Below are positions 8,142 through 17,914 of a stretch of 64,000 nucleotides of DNA, one piece after another. This stretch comes from Nitrosospira sp. Nsp14 (lineage in GTDB: Bacteria; Pseudomonadota; Gammaproteobacteria; Burkholderiales; Nitrosomonadaceae): NCBI RefSeq assembly GCF_900113575.1, contig NZ_FOPV01000001.1:248001-312000 (forward strand), in the 5' to 3' direction. A model generated the notes under the pieces. It did no database searches and was not told the DNA's origin. It saw nothing but the letters and a program-made list of their open reading frames with translations. The first letter of the stretch is position 1, and each line of letters starts with the position of its first letter. The position numbers were made by a program, and so were the translations under genes.

Positions 8142-8585
8142 TTAATTATCCAGTCTTCCCTTCAGCTTGGCCACCATTTTTACATGGGGGATGCCGGCGT
8201 CGATGAATGCTTCTCCCGTCGCTTCGAAACTGAACTTGCGGTAGAAGTCCGTCACATATGCTTGCGCGTTCAAGGTGACCTGCGGAATTTGACGATATCT
8301 GGCCTCACCGAGCAATCGCTCCATGAGTGCACTACCGACACCGCGGCGCCGCCATTCCTTAAGCACCGCCATGCGTCCAATTGTACCGTCGGATAGCATC
8401 CTCGCCGTTGCGATAGGATGAAGCATGGCGTCCGACGCTAGCACATGTATGCAGCCGGGATCGAGTCCATCCCATTCCAGTTCGACGGATATGCCCTGCT
8501 CGTGGATAAAAACTGCTTCTCGTACCCGCTTGAGCGCCCAGCTGTCTTCCTGCCAGCTTGCCAGACGCAACGTATACTCGGCCAT
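8142..8585 (-). CDS. GNAT family N-acetyltransferase
   Basis: A 147-residue acyltransferase of the GNAT superfamily. The acetyl-CoA binding motif A is clear, RMAVLKEWRRRGVGSALMER at about 71-90 (RRGVGSA pyrophosphate loop), followed by the LNAQAYVTDFYRKFSF segment typical of the YjcF/ElaA-like subgroup. The substrate is unknown. The ATG at 8585 is preferred over the upstream TTG at 8618, because a TATAAT -10 on this strand at 8625-8630 would put the transcript start beside the TTG. It lies downstream of purA on the same strand with a 64-bp gap and may be partly cotranscribed. Confidence 0.85.
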   Translation of the reverse strand: MAEYTLRLASWQEDSWALKRVREAVFIHEQGISVELEWDGLDPGCIHVLASDAMLHPIATARMLSDGTIGRMAVLKEWRRRGVGSALMERLLGEARYRQIPQVTLNAQAYVTDFYRKFSFEATGEAFIDAGIPHVKMVAKLKGRLDN

Positions 8586-8682
8586 ATGATAATTTATCGG
8601 CTGACAGTCCAATAGCAATGGCGGATTATATAGAGCGTGAGCGGTATATAGCCAGACAAACCCACCACCGCAGGACCGAAGA

Positions 8683-10005
<1,323 letters not shown>

Positions 10006-10085
10006 TTAATACATCGTTGAGCCTGGAGAGCGAAGAAAGAACCTCTCCGAAAATGTTTCGCCGTATCGACAGCAGCGGCTTCTAG

Positions 10086-11255
10086 TTAAATATCCACAAC
10101 CGACCAGACTTCTTGGATCAGTGTTAATTTACGGTCGCAATTGGGCATATCCTGACCATTCTCATGCCCGGGCAAATTGACCACCACTACCTGCCCTTCA
10201 CTACGGAGCTGCCCGATCTTTTCTTCAAGTTTCTTATCCCCCTTCACGTAAGGCGCGCGAATCCCTCGCGGAGAAGGGTCCATCTGTACCAGACTGGAGA
10301 GTTCGCGTATGTCCATGCTGAAGCCCGTGGCGGGACGAGCTCTGCCGAACGCCTTGCCAACCTCGTCATATCGTCCTCCCAAAGCAATCGCGTTCGGACT
10401 GCCACTCGTATAAGCTGCAAATACCATGCCGCTGTGATAGTGGTAGCCGCGCAAATCAGCCAGGTCGAACGCGAGCGTATCTACCAATGGGCGTAGCTCG
10501 GCACCTGCGATCCTTAGTTCATCCAGGGCCGTCCGGATTTCCGGATAGTCCGGAAGGTATTTGCGTGCCGCCGCCAATACATTTTCGTCGCCGTACAGCT
10601 CAGGCAACATTAATAATGCCTGGCGAACCCGCGCCTCCACATTTTTTTCCAGCTTCCCGCACAGTTGCTTTAGCGCGTACGTATCTTTTGCCTGTAGCAC
10701 CCCAAATAACTCTTTTTCCAATTCAGCTTGAATGCCCGCACCTCTGACGAGGCCACGAAACACGGCAACATGTCCCAAGTCAATGTGAATTCTTTCCATC
10801 CCTGCGATTGCCAGGGATCGGAGCATAAGCTGCTGAACTTCCAGATCGCTTTCCAGTCCAGCATGACCATATAATTCGGCGCCTATCTGGAGTGGCTCGC
10901 GAGTACGCGTCAGGCCCGACGGCACGGCGTGTAGTACGCTGCCCGCATAACAAAGACGCGCTACGCCCTTACGGTTCAATAAGTGGGCGTCGATTCGTGC
11001 AACCTGCGGTGTCATGTCCGCTCGAAGTCCCATCATACGCCCGCTTAACTGATCGACCACCTTGAACATTCGCAAATTTGTGTCGCCACCACTGCCCGTG
11101 AGTAATGATTCCACATATTCCAACAACGGCGGTCCAACCAGTTCGTATCCGTGCGCCAGCAGCAAGTCTATGACTCGCCGTCGCATCAATTCTATGCGAA
11201 GTGCCTCTGCAGGAAGCAGGTCTTCAATATATTCGGGAAGAATCCACGCGGGCAT
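10086..11255 (-). CDS. hisZ: ATP phosphoribosyltransferase regulatory subunit
   Basis: HisZ is a catalytically inactive relative of histidyl-tRNA synthetase that pairs with the short form of HisG in the first step of histidine synthesis. The 389-residue protein begins LPEYIEDLLPAEA and has class II synthetase-like motifs: the motif 2 region with FRGLVRG, and the GGRYDEVGKAFGRARPATGF motif near the C-terminal part of the domain. It lacks the anticodon-binding domain. The position between DUF2065 and purA is the usual one in betaproteobacteria and implies that a short HisG is encoded elsewhere in this genome. Confidence 0.95.
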   Translation of the reverse strand: MPAWILPEYIEDLLPAEALRIELMRRRVIDLLLAHGYELVGPPLLEYVESLLTGSGGDTNLRMFKVVDQLSGRMMGLRADMTPQVARIDAHLLNRKGVARLCYAGSVLHAVPSGLTRTREPLQIGAELYGHAGLESDLEVQQLMLRSLAIAGMERIHIDLGHVAVFRGLVRGAGIQAELEKELFGVLQAKDTYALKQLCGKLEKNVEARVRQALLMLPELYGDENVLAAARKYLPDYPEIRTALDELRIAGAELRPLVDTLAFDLADLRGYHYHSGMVFAAYTSGSPNAIALGGRYDEVGKAFGRARPATGFSMDIRELSSLVQMDPSPRGIRAPYVKGDKKLEEKIGQLRSEGQVVVVNLPGHENGQDMPNCDRKLTLIQEVWSVVDI

Positions 11256-11294
11256 GATGAGATATCGGGGTATGGAGAAGCTCGCAGAGCTGAC

Positions 11295-11480
11295 CTATTT
11301 CACAAGGTAAAGCAGAAGCAGCCCCGCCAGCATCGAGGTCAGGCCGATAAAACGTATCTGGTTGTCGCCGATTACAGTCAGCTTCTGAAAAGTTTCACGC
11401 CAAAAGCCAGGTACCAAAAATGGCAGCAGTCCCTCTAGTACCAGCATCAGGGCAAACGCCATTAGTATAGTGTCCAACAT
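11295..11480 (-). CDS. DUF2065 small inner-membrane protein (YjeT-like)
   Basis: A 61-residue protein with two predicted membrane helices, about residues 3-25 (ILMAFALMLVLEGLLPFLV) and 42-60 (RFIGLTSMLAGLLLLYLV), joined by a short loop with the conserved PGFWRE motif. The function is unknown. It belongs to the family of E. coli YjeT, which likewise follows hflC and precedes purA. Its short length and conserved place in the hfl cluster support it as a real gene. Confidence 0.85.
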   Translation of the reverse strand: MLDTILMAFALMLVLEGLLPFLVPGFWRETFQKLTVIGDNQIRFIGLTSMLAGLLLLYLVK

Positions 11481-11650
11481 GCCGCTACAGGGCCTTCAGG
11501 GTGCATGTGCAATTTTTCGAAGAGAATCGCGACGAATTGCTAAAAGTCACGAAATACCGGGCCGCCGCTTACCGGGCCAGCTGATAGTCTGGCCGCCAGC
11601 ATGCTGTAATGACGCGCACCGAAGTGTCTTCAACCTGCAGGCAAGGATCT

Positions 11651-12532
11651 CTATTTAGGAGCGGCCCGTCCGGAGTTTTTTATGTACTTGAAAAACTCCG
11701 AGGTAGGTTCGAGGACCAGCATGTCGCCCTTATTCTTGAAACTCTGCTTGTAGGCATCCATGCTCCGATAGAAGGCATAGAATTCGGGATTGGCCTGAAA
11801 GGCGCCAGCGTAAATTGCCGAGGCTTTGGCATCGCCTTCACCTTTTACCTCCTGAGCCTTGCGGTACGCTTCCGCGAGGATGACTTCGCGTTGACGATCG
11901 GCGTCCGCACGAATTTTTTCTGACTCCGCCGAACCCGTGGAACGCAGCTCATTTGCTACCCGCTTCCGCTCCGCTTCCATGCGCCGATATACCGATTCGC
12001 TTACTTCCTGTGGCAAATCCACCCGCTTCAGGCGAACGTCCACTACCTCCACGCCAATCTTGCGCGCATCGGCGTCGGCTTTCTGACGCATGATCTCCAT
12101 GATTTTGTCGCGCTCTCCGGACACCACATCATGTACCGTACGATTCCCAAATTCGTCGCGAAGACTAGAATTTACCGTTTGCGCAAGGCGGGTCTGTGCC
12201 AGCATTTCATCCCCGCGCACACTGACGTAATACTGCTTGACATCAACGATGCGCCATTTCACGAAAAGATCGACCAGAACATTCTTTTTTTCCGAAGTGA
12301 TGAATCGCTCCGGCTCAGCTGTATCCATGGTTAGAATGCGCGAATCGAAGTAGCGTACATTCTGGGCAAGAGGAATCTTGAAATATAGTCCCGGCGCTGT
12401 CTTGACATCCACCACCTCTCCAAGCTGAAACAGTATCGCTTGCTGACGCTGGTCCACAATGTACAGCGAGGAACTGGCTAGGAGCAACAGTGCGACGAGA
12501 ACACCTAATAGCGTCGACGTATAGTTTTTCAC
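11651..12532 (-). CDS. hflC: FtsH protease regulator HflC
   Basis: HflC and HflK form a large periplasm-facing SPFH/prohibitin-like complex around the membrane protease FtsH and limit its access to membrane proteins. The 293-residue protein has an N-terminal signal anchor (residues 7-28), the SPFH/Band 7 domain (about 25-210) and a helical C-terminal part. The start is a GTG at 12532 directly abutting the hflK stop codon, so the two genes are translationally coupled. ftsH itself is in the same window, at 46955. Confidence 0.96.
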   Translation of the reverse strand: MKNYTSTLLGVLVALLLLASSSLYIVDQRQQAILFQLGEVVDVKTAPGLYFKIPLAQNVRYFDSRILTMDTAEPERFITSEKKNVLVDLFVKWRIVDVKQYYVSVRGDEMLAQTRLAQTVNSSLRDEFGNRTVHDVVSGERDKIMEIMRQKADADARKIGVEVVDVRLKRVDLPQEVSESVYRRMEAERKRVANELRSTGSAESEKIRADADRQREVILAEAYRKAQEVKGEGDAKASAIYAGAFQANPEFYAFYRSMDAYKQSFKNKGDMLVLEPTSEFFKYIKNSGRAAPK

Positions 12533-13726
12533 TTATCTTGTCTCCCGCTCACGACCACGAAACGCCTCGCGTGTCCGAGCTGCACTGTCAGGCACGGCTT
12601 CCTGCATGGAAGCGGGCGGTAATTCCGTCACGGGACCGGGTGGGGTTGATGGTCCACTCGTCTGAATCAATTTATCCAGCGGCAGATACAACAAATTGTT
12701 GCCCCCTTTCTGGTCCACCATAATTTTGCTCGTGTTAGTAAGTACCTGTTGCATCATGTCTATATAAAGCCGGTCGCGAGTAACGCCTGGGGCCTTGCTA
12801 TATTCGACGAGCACCTGCTTGAAGCGGCTCGCCTCACCCTCGGAGCTGGCGATGACCCGTTGCTTATATCCTTCGGCCTCTTCGAGCAAACGGGCTGCGT
12901 TACCCTTTGCCTTTGGGATCACATCGTTAGCGTAAGCCTGACCTTCGTTTTTTTGCCGCTCCCTGTCCTGGCCCGCTTTAACCGCGTCATCGAATGCTGC
13001 CTGTACCTGCTCCGGAGGTTGCGCGTTTTGCATCGTTACCTTGCTGATGGCAATCCCTATCTTGTATCGGTCGAGAATTCCCTGCATCAGTTCAGTTGCT
13101 TTTGCTGCCACCTGCTCACGTCCTTCGTAGAGCACGAAATCCATTTTGCTTTTCCCGATGATCTCCCTGATAGCCGTTTCTGCGGCCTGCAACACCGCGT
13201 TTTCCGGTTCGCGGTTGTTGAACAGGAACTCCTCGGGATTCTTAAGAATGTATTGCACGGCAAATTGAATATCGATGATATTTTCATCATCCGTCAACAT
13301 CAGCGATTCCTTGAGAACCTTGCTCCTTACATTATTCCGGTAACCAATCTCTACCGTGCGCACTTGGCTCACGTTCACCGATTCCACCACTTCGATCGGA
13401 TACGGCAGATGCCAGCGCAGGCCCGCCTGGGTACTCTCCACGTATTTACCGAACCTAAGGACGATGCCGCGCTGGCCTTCGTTCACGATATAAAATCCAC
13501 TGCCTATCCACAACAACAGGAGTAGTCCGACAAGTAGTCCGATACTTCCACCATAGCGCCTGGGGCCTCCGCCGCCGGATTCGCCACCGCCGGGCCCATT
13601 GCCGCCGCCGCCCTTGCGTTTGAATAGGTTGTTGAGTTTCTTATTGAAGTTGCGCCACAGTTGATCCAGATCAGGTGGACCGGAATTGCCTTTTTTTCTC
13701 CCCCACTGAGGATCGTTTAATCCCAT
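12533..13726 (-). CDS. hflK: FtsH protease regulator HflK
   Basis: Partner of HflC in the HflKC complex. From the ATG at 13726 the protein has 397 residues: a charged cytoplasmic N-terminus (GLNDPQWGRKK), a Gly-rich stretch (about 40-60), one membrane helix (about 64-85), then the Band 7 domain and a Pro/Ser-rich tail. The ORF is open to 13762, but the extra 12 residues lie before the conserved start of the family and were left out. It lies 100 bp downstream of hflX and is immediately followed by hflC. Confidence 0.96.
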   Translation of the reverse strand: MGLNDPQWGRKKGNSGPPDLDQLWRNFNKKLNNLFKRKGGGGNGPGGGESGGGGPRRYGGSIGLLVGLLLLLWIGSGFYIVNEGQRGIVLRFGKYVESTQAGLRWHLPYPIEVVESVNVSQVRTVEIGYRNNVRSKVLKESLMLTDDENIIDIQFAVQYILKNPEEFLFNNREPENAVLQAAETAIREIIGKSKMDFVLYEGREQVAAKATELMQGILDRYKIGIAISKVTMQNAQPPEQVQAAFDDAVKAGQDRERQKNEGQAYANDVIPKAKGNAARLLEEAEGYKQRVIASSEGEASRFKQVLVEYSKAPGVTRDRLYIDMMQQVLTNTSKIMVDQKGGNNLLYLPLDKLIQTSGPSTPPGPVTELPPASMQEAVPDSAARTREAFRGRERETR

Positions 13727-13826
13727 GATGATTCCTATATTTCTGCTTAATGTAGATAGCATTAAACGGCATGTGGAAAACCGGAACCGAGCTTATCCTA
13801 CGTGGCGTCGCCTATGTACTGCTGCG

Positions 13827-15008
13827 TCATACCTGCTTGTCCGCTAATGAATTTTCCTGTCCCGCGTGCTCATGCCCCTGCAAAGCGCGCTCCACAACCG
13901 CTTCGGAGAGCGCGAGCTTGATTAACTCCAGCCCTTCGCCAGTTTTTGCACTCAGCCGCACGTGTGCGATTCTACCATACTCATCACGCCCATATCCCGC
14001 TGCGCCCGCTGATAAATCGATGACATCTATCTTGTTCAGTACCAGTATTTGCGGGATGGAATCGGCGCCGATTTCCTTTAGTACCTTGTTTACTTCGTCG
14101 ATCTGCTCAGCCCGGTTGGGGCTGCCTGCATCGACAACATGAAGTAACAAGTCCGCCTGAACGGTTTCCTCTAGCGTGGCACGAAAAGCGGCGACAAGCG
14201 TGTGAGGCAGGTCGCGGATGAACCCAACAGTGTCCGAGATGACGACGGAACCTTGCTCGGGTATGAACAGCTTTCGTGTCGTTGCATCCAGAGTCGCGAA
14301 TAACTGATCTGCAACATAAGCATGTGCACGGGTTAGTCTATTAAAAAGAGTGGATTTGCCGGCGTTGGTATAACCGACAATGGAAACCGATAACACTTGT
14401 CCACGTTGTCTGGAACGGCGCTGTAACGAACGTTGACATTGGAATTTTGCGAGTTTTTCCTTGAGGAGTTTAACGCGCTTGCCGAGCAGGCGCCGGTCGG
14501 TCTCCAGCTGTGTCTCACCCGGGCCGCGCAGGCCAATGCCGCCTTTTTGACGCTCCAGATGGGTCCACCCGCGCACCAGACGGGTAGCAAGATGCTCAAG
14601 TTGAGCCAGCTCTACCTGCAATTTACCCTCGTGGCTTTTCGCGCGCTGCGCAAAGATATCCAGGATGAGACTGGTGCGATCAATGACGCGCCGCCCCAGA
14701 CGCTGCTCCAGATTACGTTGCTGGGCAGGGGAGAGGTCATGATTGAAAACAACCAGGGATGCGCCGGTCTGCGCGACCGCGGCCGTAATTTCGTCGACTT
14801 TGCCGCTACCCGCGAATGTCGCTGGATCAGGCCGGGCCCGTCTGCCTTTGACGATCGCCGAGATTTCAAGCTGATCGCTTGCCGCCAGCAGGCGCAATTC
14901 TTCTAGGCTTTCAGCTGAATATCCGCCGCCAAAATCGAAACTGACCAATACAGCGGCATTTACCGAGGTGTGAGTGTTAAGCGTTTGCCCAGCGGGTTGG
15001 TCAAGCAT
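13827..15008 (-). CDS. hflX: Ribosome-associated GTPase HflX
   Basis: HflX is a GTPase that binds the 50S subunit and splits stalled or heat-damaged ribosomes. The 393-residue protein has the HflX N-terminal domain with the family signature [18 protein letters not shown] at about 156-173, a basic coiled region, then the G domain: G1 GYTNAGKST at 212-220, G3 DTVGF at 259-263, and G4 NKID at about 319. The ATG overlaps the end of hfq by 8 nt, as expected for translational coupling in the hfq-hflX operon. Confidence 0.96.
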   Translation of the reverse strand: MLDQPAGQTLNTHTSVNAAVLVSFDFGGGYSAESLEELRLLAASDQLEISAIVKGRRARPDPATFAGSGKVDEITAAVAQTGASLVVFNHDLSPAQQRNLEQRLGRRVIDRTSLILDIFAQRAKSHEGKLQVELAQLEHLATRLVRGWTHLERQKGGIGLRGPGETQLETDRRLLGKRVKLLKEKLAKFQCQRSLQRRSRQRGQVLSVSIVGYTNAGKSTLFNRLTRAHAYVADQLFATLDATTRKLFIPEQGSVVISDTVGFIRDLPHTLVAAFRATLEETVQADLLLHVVDAGSPNRAEQIDEVNKVLKEIGADSIPQILVLNKIDVIDLSAGAAGYGRDEYGRIAHVRLSAKTGEGLELIKLALSEAVVERALQGHEHAGQENSLADKQV

Positions 15009-15246
15009 CAGGTGTAGCGGGAGCCTCGAATGGAATATTTACGGCCCTCGCGGGAACGACGGTGGAGATGGCGTGCTTGTACACCATCTGCGTAACCGTA
15101 TTTTTCAGCAGTACCACATACTGATCAAAGGAGTCGATATGCCCTTGCAACTTGATTCCGTTTACCAGATAAATCGATACGGGTATATGCTCTTTCCGTA
15201 ACGTATTAAGGAACGGGTCTTGTAATAATTGCCCCTTAGCGCTCAT
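15001..15246 (-). CDS. hfq: RNA chaperone Hfq
   Basis: Hexameric Sm-like protein that pairs small RNAs with mRNAs. It has 81 residues and is almost identical to E. coli Hfq through the core: [10 protein letters not shown] at the start, Sm1 motif in [20 protein letters not shown], and Sm2 motif YKHAIS at about 56-61. The C-terminal tail is very short (FEAPATPDA), unlike the long enterobacterial tail. The ATG at 15246 follows a CGGAG Shine-Dalgarno 8 nt upstream, so the nine-residue longer reading is rejected. An inverted repeat lies about 55-85 bp upstream. Confidence 0.97.
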   Translation of the reverse strand: MSAKGQLLQDPFLNTLRKEHIPVSIYLVNGIKLQGHIDSFDQYVVLLKNTVTQMVYKHAISTVVPARAVNIPFEAPATPDA

Positions 15247-15299
15247 TGATGACTCCGTGTTTTGATTATTCAAGAGATAACTCTACTTGATTTTCTAGA

Positions 15300-15332
15300 C
15301 TAAATCCATATTCCTTGAAGGGGAGGATTTAG
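15300..15332 (-). promoter_or_regulatory. 8-bp inverted repeat upstream of hfq
   Basis: CTAAATCC and GGATTTAG are perfect 8-bp inverted arms separated by 17 nt, 54-86 bp upstream of the hfq ATG. It could be an operator or, if transcription begins further upstream, a hairpin in the hfq leader. No U-run follows, so it is not a terminator. No function is known. Confidence 0.45.
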
Positions 15333-15510
15333 AACTGTCTTGTGAATGCGATCAGCTTGACAATTAGCCGCCGCCAACGGCATTGCTGGAAAATCGAGCT
15401 GATGGAAATCACACGGACATATAAGAAAAATAGCAGAAAAATAAGAGAAAACGGCGGCAATGTTTAGATAATTTTGTAGCCAGGGTAGTTTTCGGAAGAT
15501 AGGTAGAGCT

Positions 15511-15538
15511 ATGCGCTCGCCATTGCCGAGCGCATTTT
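15511..15538 (+). terminator. Terminator-like hairpin with no upstream gene
   Basis: Perfect 9-bp stem ATGCGCTCG / CGAGCGCAT with a 7-nt loop, followed by TTTT on the plus strand. No plus-strand gene ends before it (hfq runs the other way), so it would terminate either an unannotated small transcript or stray transcription. Confidence 0.5.
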
Positions 15539-15731
15539 CCGACCATGTGACCCTAGGGACTCGCGTTTCGGAACCTACTGCTTCCGGAGCAATATTAATT
15601 AAAGCAGCCAGTCTTACTCAAGACAAAGGCGATGGACGGCTTTGCGGGGGGGCGATTGTGTCATAACGCGCCGCCCGTCACCATCAATAACCGCGTGAGC
15701 GCGTGTAGGCGACTACTATTTCTATATCTGA

Positions 15732-15770
15732 CAGGCACGCCCAAGCTGGGGCGCAGCTTGCGCGTGCCTG
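15732..15770 (-). terminator. Compound hairpin after the di-haem peroxidase gene
   Basis: Outer arms CAGGCACGC / GCGTGCCTG (9 bp, perfect) enclose inner arms AAGCTG / CAGCTT (6 bp, perfect) around a 5-nt loop. It lies 35 nt past the stop codon of the peroxidase on the minus strand. No U-run follows, so it may stabilise the mRNA 3' end or need Rho rather than acting as an intrinsic terminator. Confidence 0.5.
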
Positions 15771-15804
15771 AAGATGTGCAGTTGAAGGCGTCGCGTTAGC
15801 CAAA

Positions 15805-16803
15805 CTAGCCAAACGGTTTGGGCCTAGGCGTTTCCTTGGTTGAGGGCGGCAAAATGGGCAGTTTGAATTCCGGTTGCTTCCCAGTGAGCGTCTTCAGGAA
15901 CGCTACAACCTTGGCATTTTCATCCTTCGTGAATTTGCGCCCCAATTGCAACCGTCCCATGATATCCACTGCTTCTTCCAGAGTTGCAGCGGCGCCGTCA
16001 TGAAAATACGGGTAGGTCAACTCCACATTTCGCAATGTGGGCACCTTGAACATGAAGCGGTCCGCGTCTTTGCCGGTTACTGCAAAACGGCCTTCGGCCT
16101 TGCTCTTCGTTTGATACGGTTCATGGATTCCAAACTTCTGGAATGATGCGCCGCCTACTGCTGGTCCGTTGTGACAGCTGGTGCACCCGCTTTCCTTGAA
16201 TATCTTGTAACCCTCCAGTTCGGTTTGGTTAATGGCGCTCTTGTCACCCTTGAGCCATTTGTCGAAACGGGAATCGGGTGTTACCAGCGTTTCCTCAAAT
16301 GCCGCAATCGCGTCAGTTACCGAATCGATGGTTATCTTATCTGAGCCAAATATTTGCTTAAAACGAGTCCGGTACTCGGGAATGGACCGTAGCACATCCG
16401 TTGCCAGTTCATGGGAGAACGCCATCTCCCCCGGATTTGCGATGGGGCCTCCGGCTTGTTCCTTCAAATCCTTGGCGCGGCCATCCCAGAATTGCGCAAG
16501 GCTCATACTCGAGTTCAACACTGTTGGGGAATTGATTGGACCCTCATGCCAGTTGTGCCCGATGGAAGTCTGCAGGTTATCCGTTCCTCCCATGCTCAGG
16601 TTATGGCACGAATTACAGGAAATGAACCCAGATTTGGACAACCGAGGGTCAAAAAACAACATCTTACCCAATTCCACCATGTTTTCATTTTTTGGCTTGG
16701 CGGCCGAAATCGGCTGGATGGGCTCATCAGCAGCAGATGCGCCCAGCGGGACGGCAATGGTTCCAATAGATAGCAGCGATATGATCAATGCGCGCTTTAT
16801 CAT
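15805..16803 (-). CDS. Di-haem cytochrome c peroxidase family protein
   Basis: Periplasmic enzyme of the bacterial CcpA/MauG-like di-haem family, which reduces hydrogen peroxide with electrons from small c-type cytochromes. It has 332 residues, with a signal peptide of about 24 residues ending in GASA. Two haem c sites are clear: CNSCH at 63-67 (N-terminal peroxidatic domain) and CTSCH at 207-211 (electron-transferring domain). GEMAFS at 125-130 and the RFMFKVPTLRNV block also fit. It stands alone on the minus strand, with a 296-bp gap upstream and a hairpin just past its end. Peroxide detoxification is the likeliest role. Confidence 0.92.
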   Translation of the reverse strand: MIKRALIISLLSIGTIAVPLGASAADEPIQPISAAKPKNENMVELGKMLFFDPRLSKSGFISCNSCHNLSMGGTDNLQTSIGHNWHEGPINSPTVLNSSMSLAQFWDGRAKDLKEQAGGPIANPGEMAFSHELATDVLRSIPEYRTRFKQIFGSDKITIDSVTDAIAAFEETLVTPDSRFDKWLKGDKSAINQTELEGYKIFKESGCTSCHNGPAVGGASFQKFGIHEPYQTKSKAEGRFAVTGKDADRFMFKVPTLRNVELTYPYFHDGAAATLEEAVDIMGRLQLGRKFTKDENAKVVAFLKTLTGKQPEFKLPILPPSTKETPRPKPFG

Positions 16804-17099
16804 CGGTAATCTCCCTAAAAACGCGGCTGTAAATGGCGCAGCCGATTACGCCTCACAAATTTTACCCTCTGGGTAATTGTAAACTTGAAAAATGTGTCTT
16901 TGGCGGCGAATGGCACCCGACTGAACTCGTCGAGTCGCACGCCTGATCCTTGCCGAGATATGCTTTCGTGAAACGGCGCGATGTGCGACAAGATAGAGAA
17001 CGTGATAATCATCGCCGCGAGCGCCCATATCTGAATTCAGAGCTCTCCGTAATGCCTTGACAACCATATTGCCGCTCGACAAAAACGGGGTCTGTCGCA

Positions 17100-17663
17100 T
17101 CATTCGCTTCGCTTGGCAGGCCGGGTCGCGAGCTGTTCCTGAGCGCCATAGCCCGACCAGCCATAATCGCTGCCGCCACGCGGAAGGGGGGGGCGATTTA
17201 GCAGACGCGCGAGCTCGGTTAAGGCCTGCCGATAAACCTGGCGCTTGAATTCGACCACGGACTCCAGTTCCACCCAATATTGATTCCACCGCCACGCGTC
17301 AAATTCGGGGCGGACACTGGCGCGCAGCGACACGTCACAATCACGTCCAAGCAGGCGCAGCAAATACCAGATCTGCTTCTGGCCTTTATAGTTGCCGCGC
17401 CAGTCGCGCCTTATCCACTGGTCGGGTACTTCGTAGCGCAACCAGTCACGAGTACGGCCGATAATCTCGACATGCCATGGATGCAAACCCACCTCTTCGG
17501 TCAACTCGCGATACATCGCCTGCTCCGGGCTTTCTCCCGGCTTGATACCTCCCTGAGGAAATTGCCAGGAATCCTGTTTAACGCGCTTGCCCCAAAATAC
17601 CTCGTTTTTCGAGTTCAGCAGAACGATACCGACATTGGAGCGGTACCCGTTACGGTCGATCAT
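17100..17663 (-). CDS. rppH: RNA pyrophosphohydrolase
   Basis: Nudix hydrolase that removes pyrophosphate from the 5' triphosphate end of mRNAs and so starts RNase E-dependent decay. It has 187 residues from the ATG at 17663 ([15 protein letters not shown], the family N-terminus). The Nudix box spans 38-60, beginning [12 protein letters not shown] and ending RELTEEVGL. The in-frame GTG three codons upstream is less likely. It diverges from proS, a pairing common in betaproteobacteria. The C-terminal 25 residues are low in complexity and basic. Confidence 0.95.
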   Translation of the reverse strand: MIDRNGYRSNVGIVLLNSKNEVFWGKRVKQDSWQFPQGGIKPGESPEQAMYRELTEEVGLHPWHVEIIGRTRDWLRYEVPDQWIRRDWRGNYKGQKQIWYLLRLLGRDCDVSLRASVRPEFDAWRWNQYWVELESVVEFKRQVYRQALTELARLLNRPPLPRGGSDYGWSGYGAQEQLATRPAKRSE

Positions 17664-17914
17664 GCGATTCACCCGTCTGGTCCATCACAATAAAAGATTT
17701 TTCCACATTTTATCGCAGATTGAAAGCTGTTATGGGCAAATCCGCGGACCTTGGACGCCGGCGTAATGAACGGCCGTATTGCGATTTGCCCCGTCGATGA
17801 CTGGAAGAGCCGACCCTGTGCCAGCAGGGGGGCATGGTTCCGCTACAGCATTAACCAAAACAGTATTGCTTTCGAGTAGAATCGTGACCGCTGAAATCGT
17901 ACATCGGGAAGCGT

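Larger units (their letters stand above)
15333..15804. other. Long intergenic region between hfq and the di-haem peroxidase
   Basis: No protein-coding gene is supported here. The region holds a terminator-like hairpin on the plus strand (15511-15538), a compound hairpin near the peroxidase 3' end (15732-15770), and a TTGACA hexamer at 15357-15362 without a recognisable -10 at the right distance. It could hold a small RNA. Confidence 0.5.
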
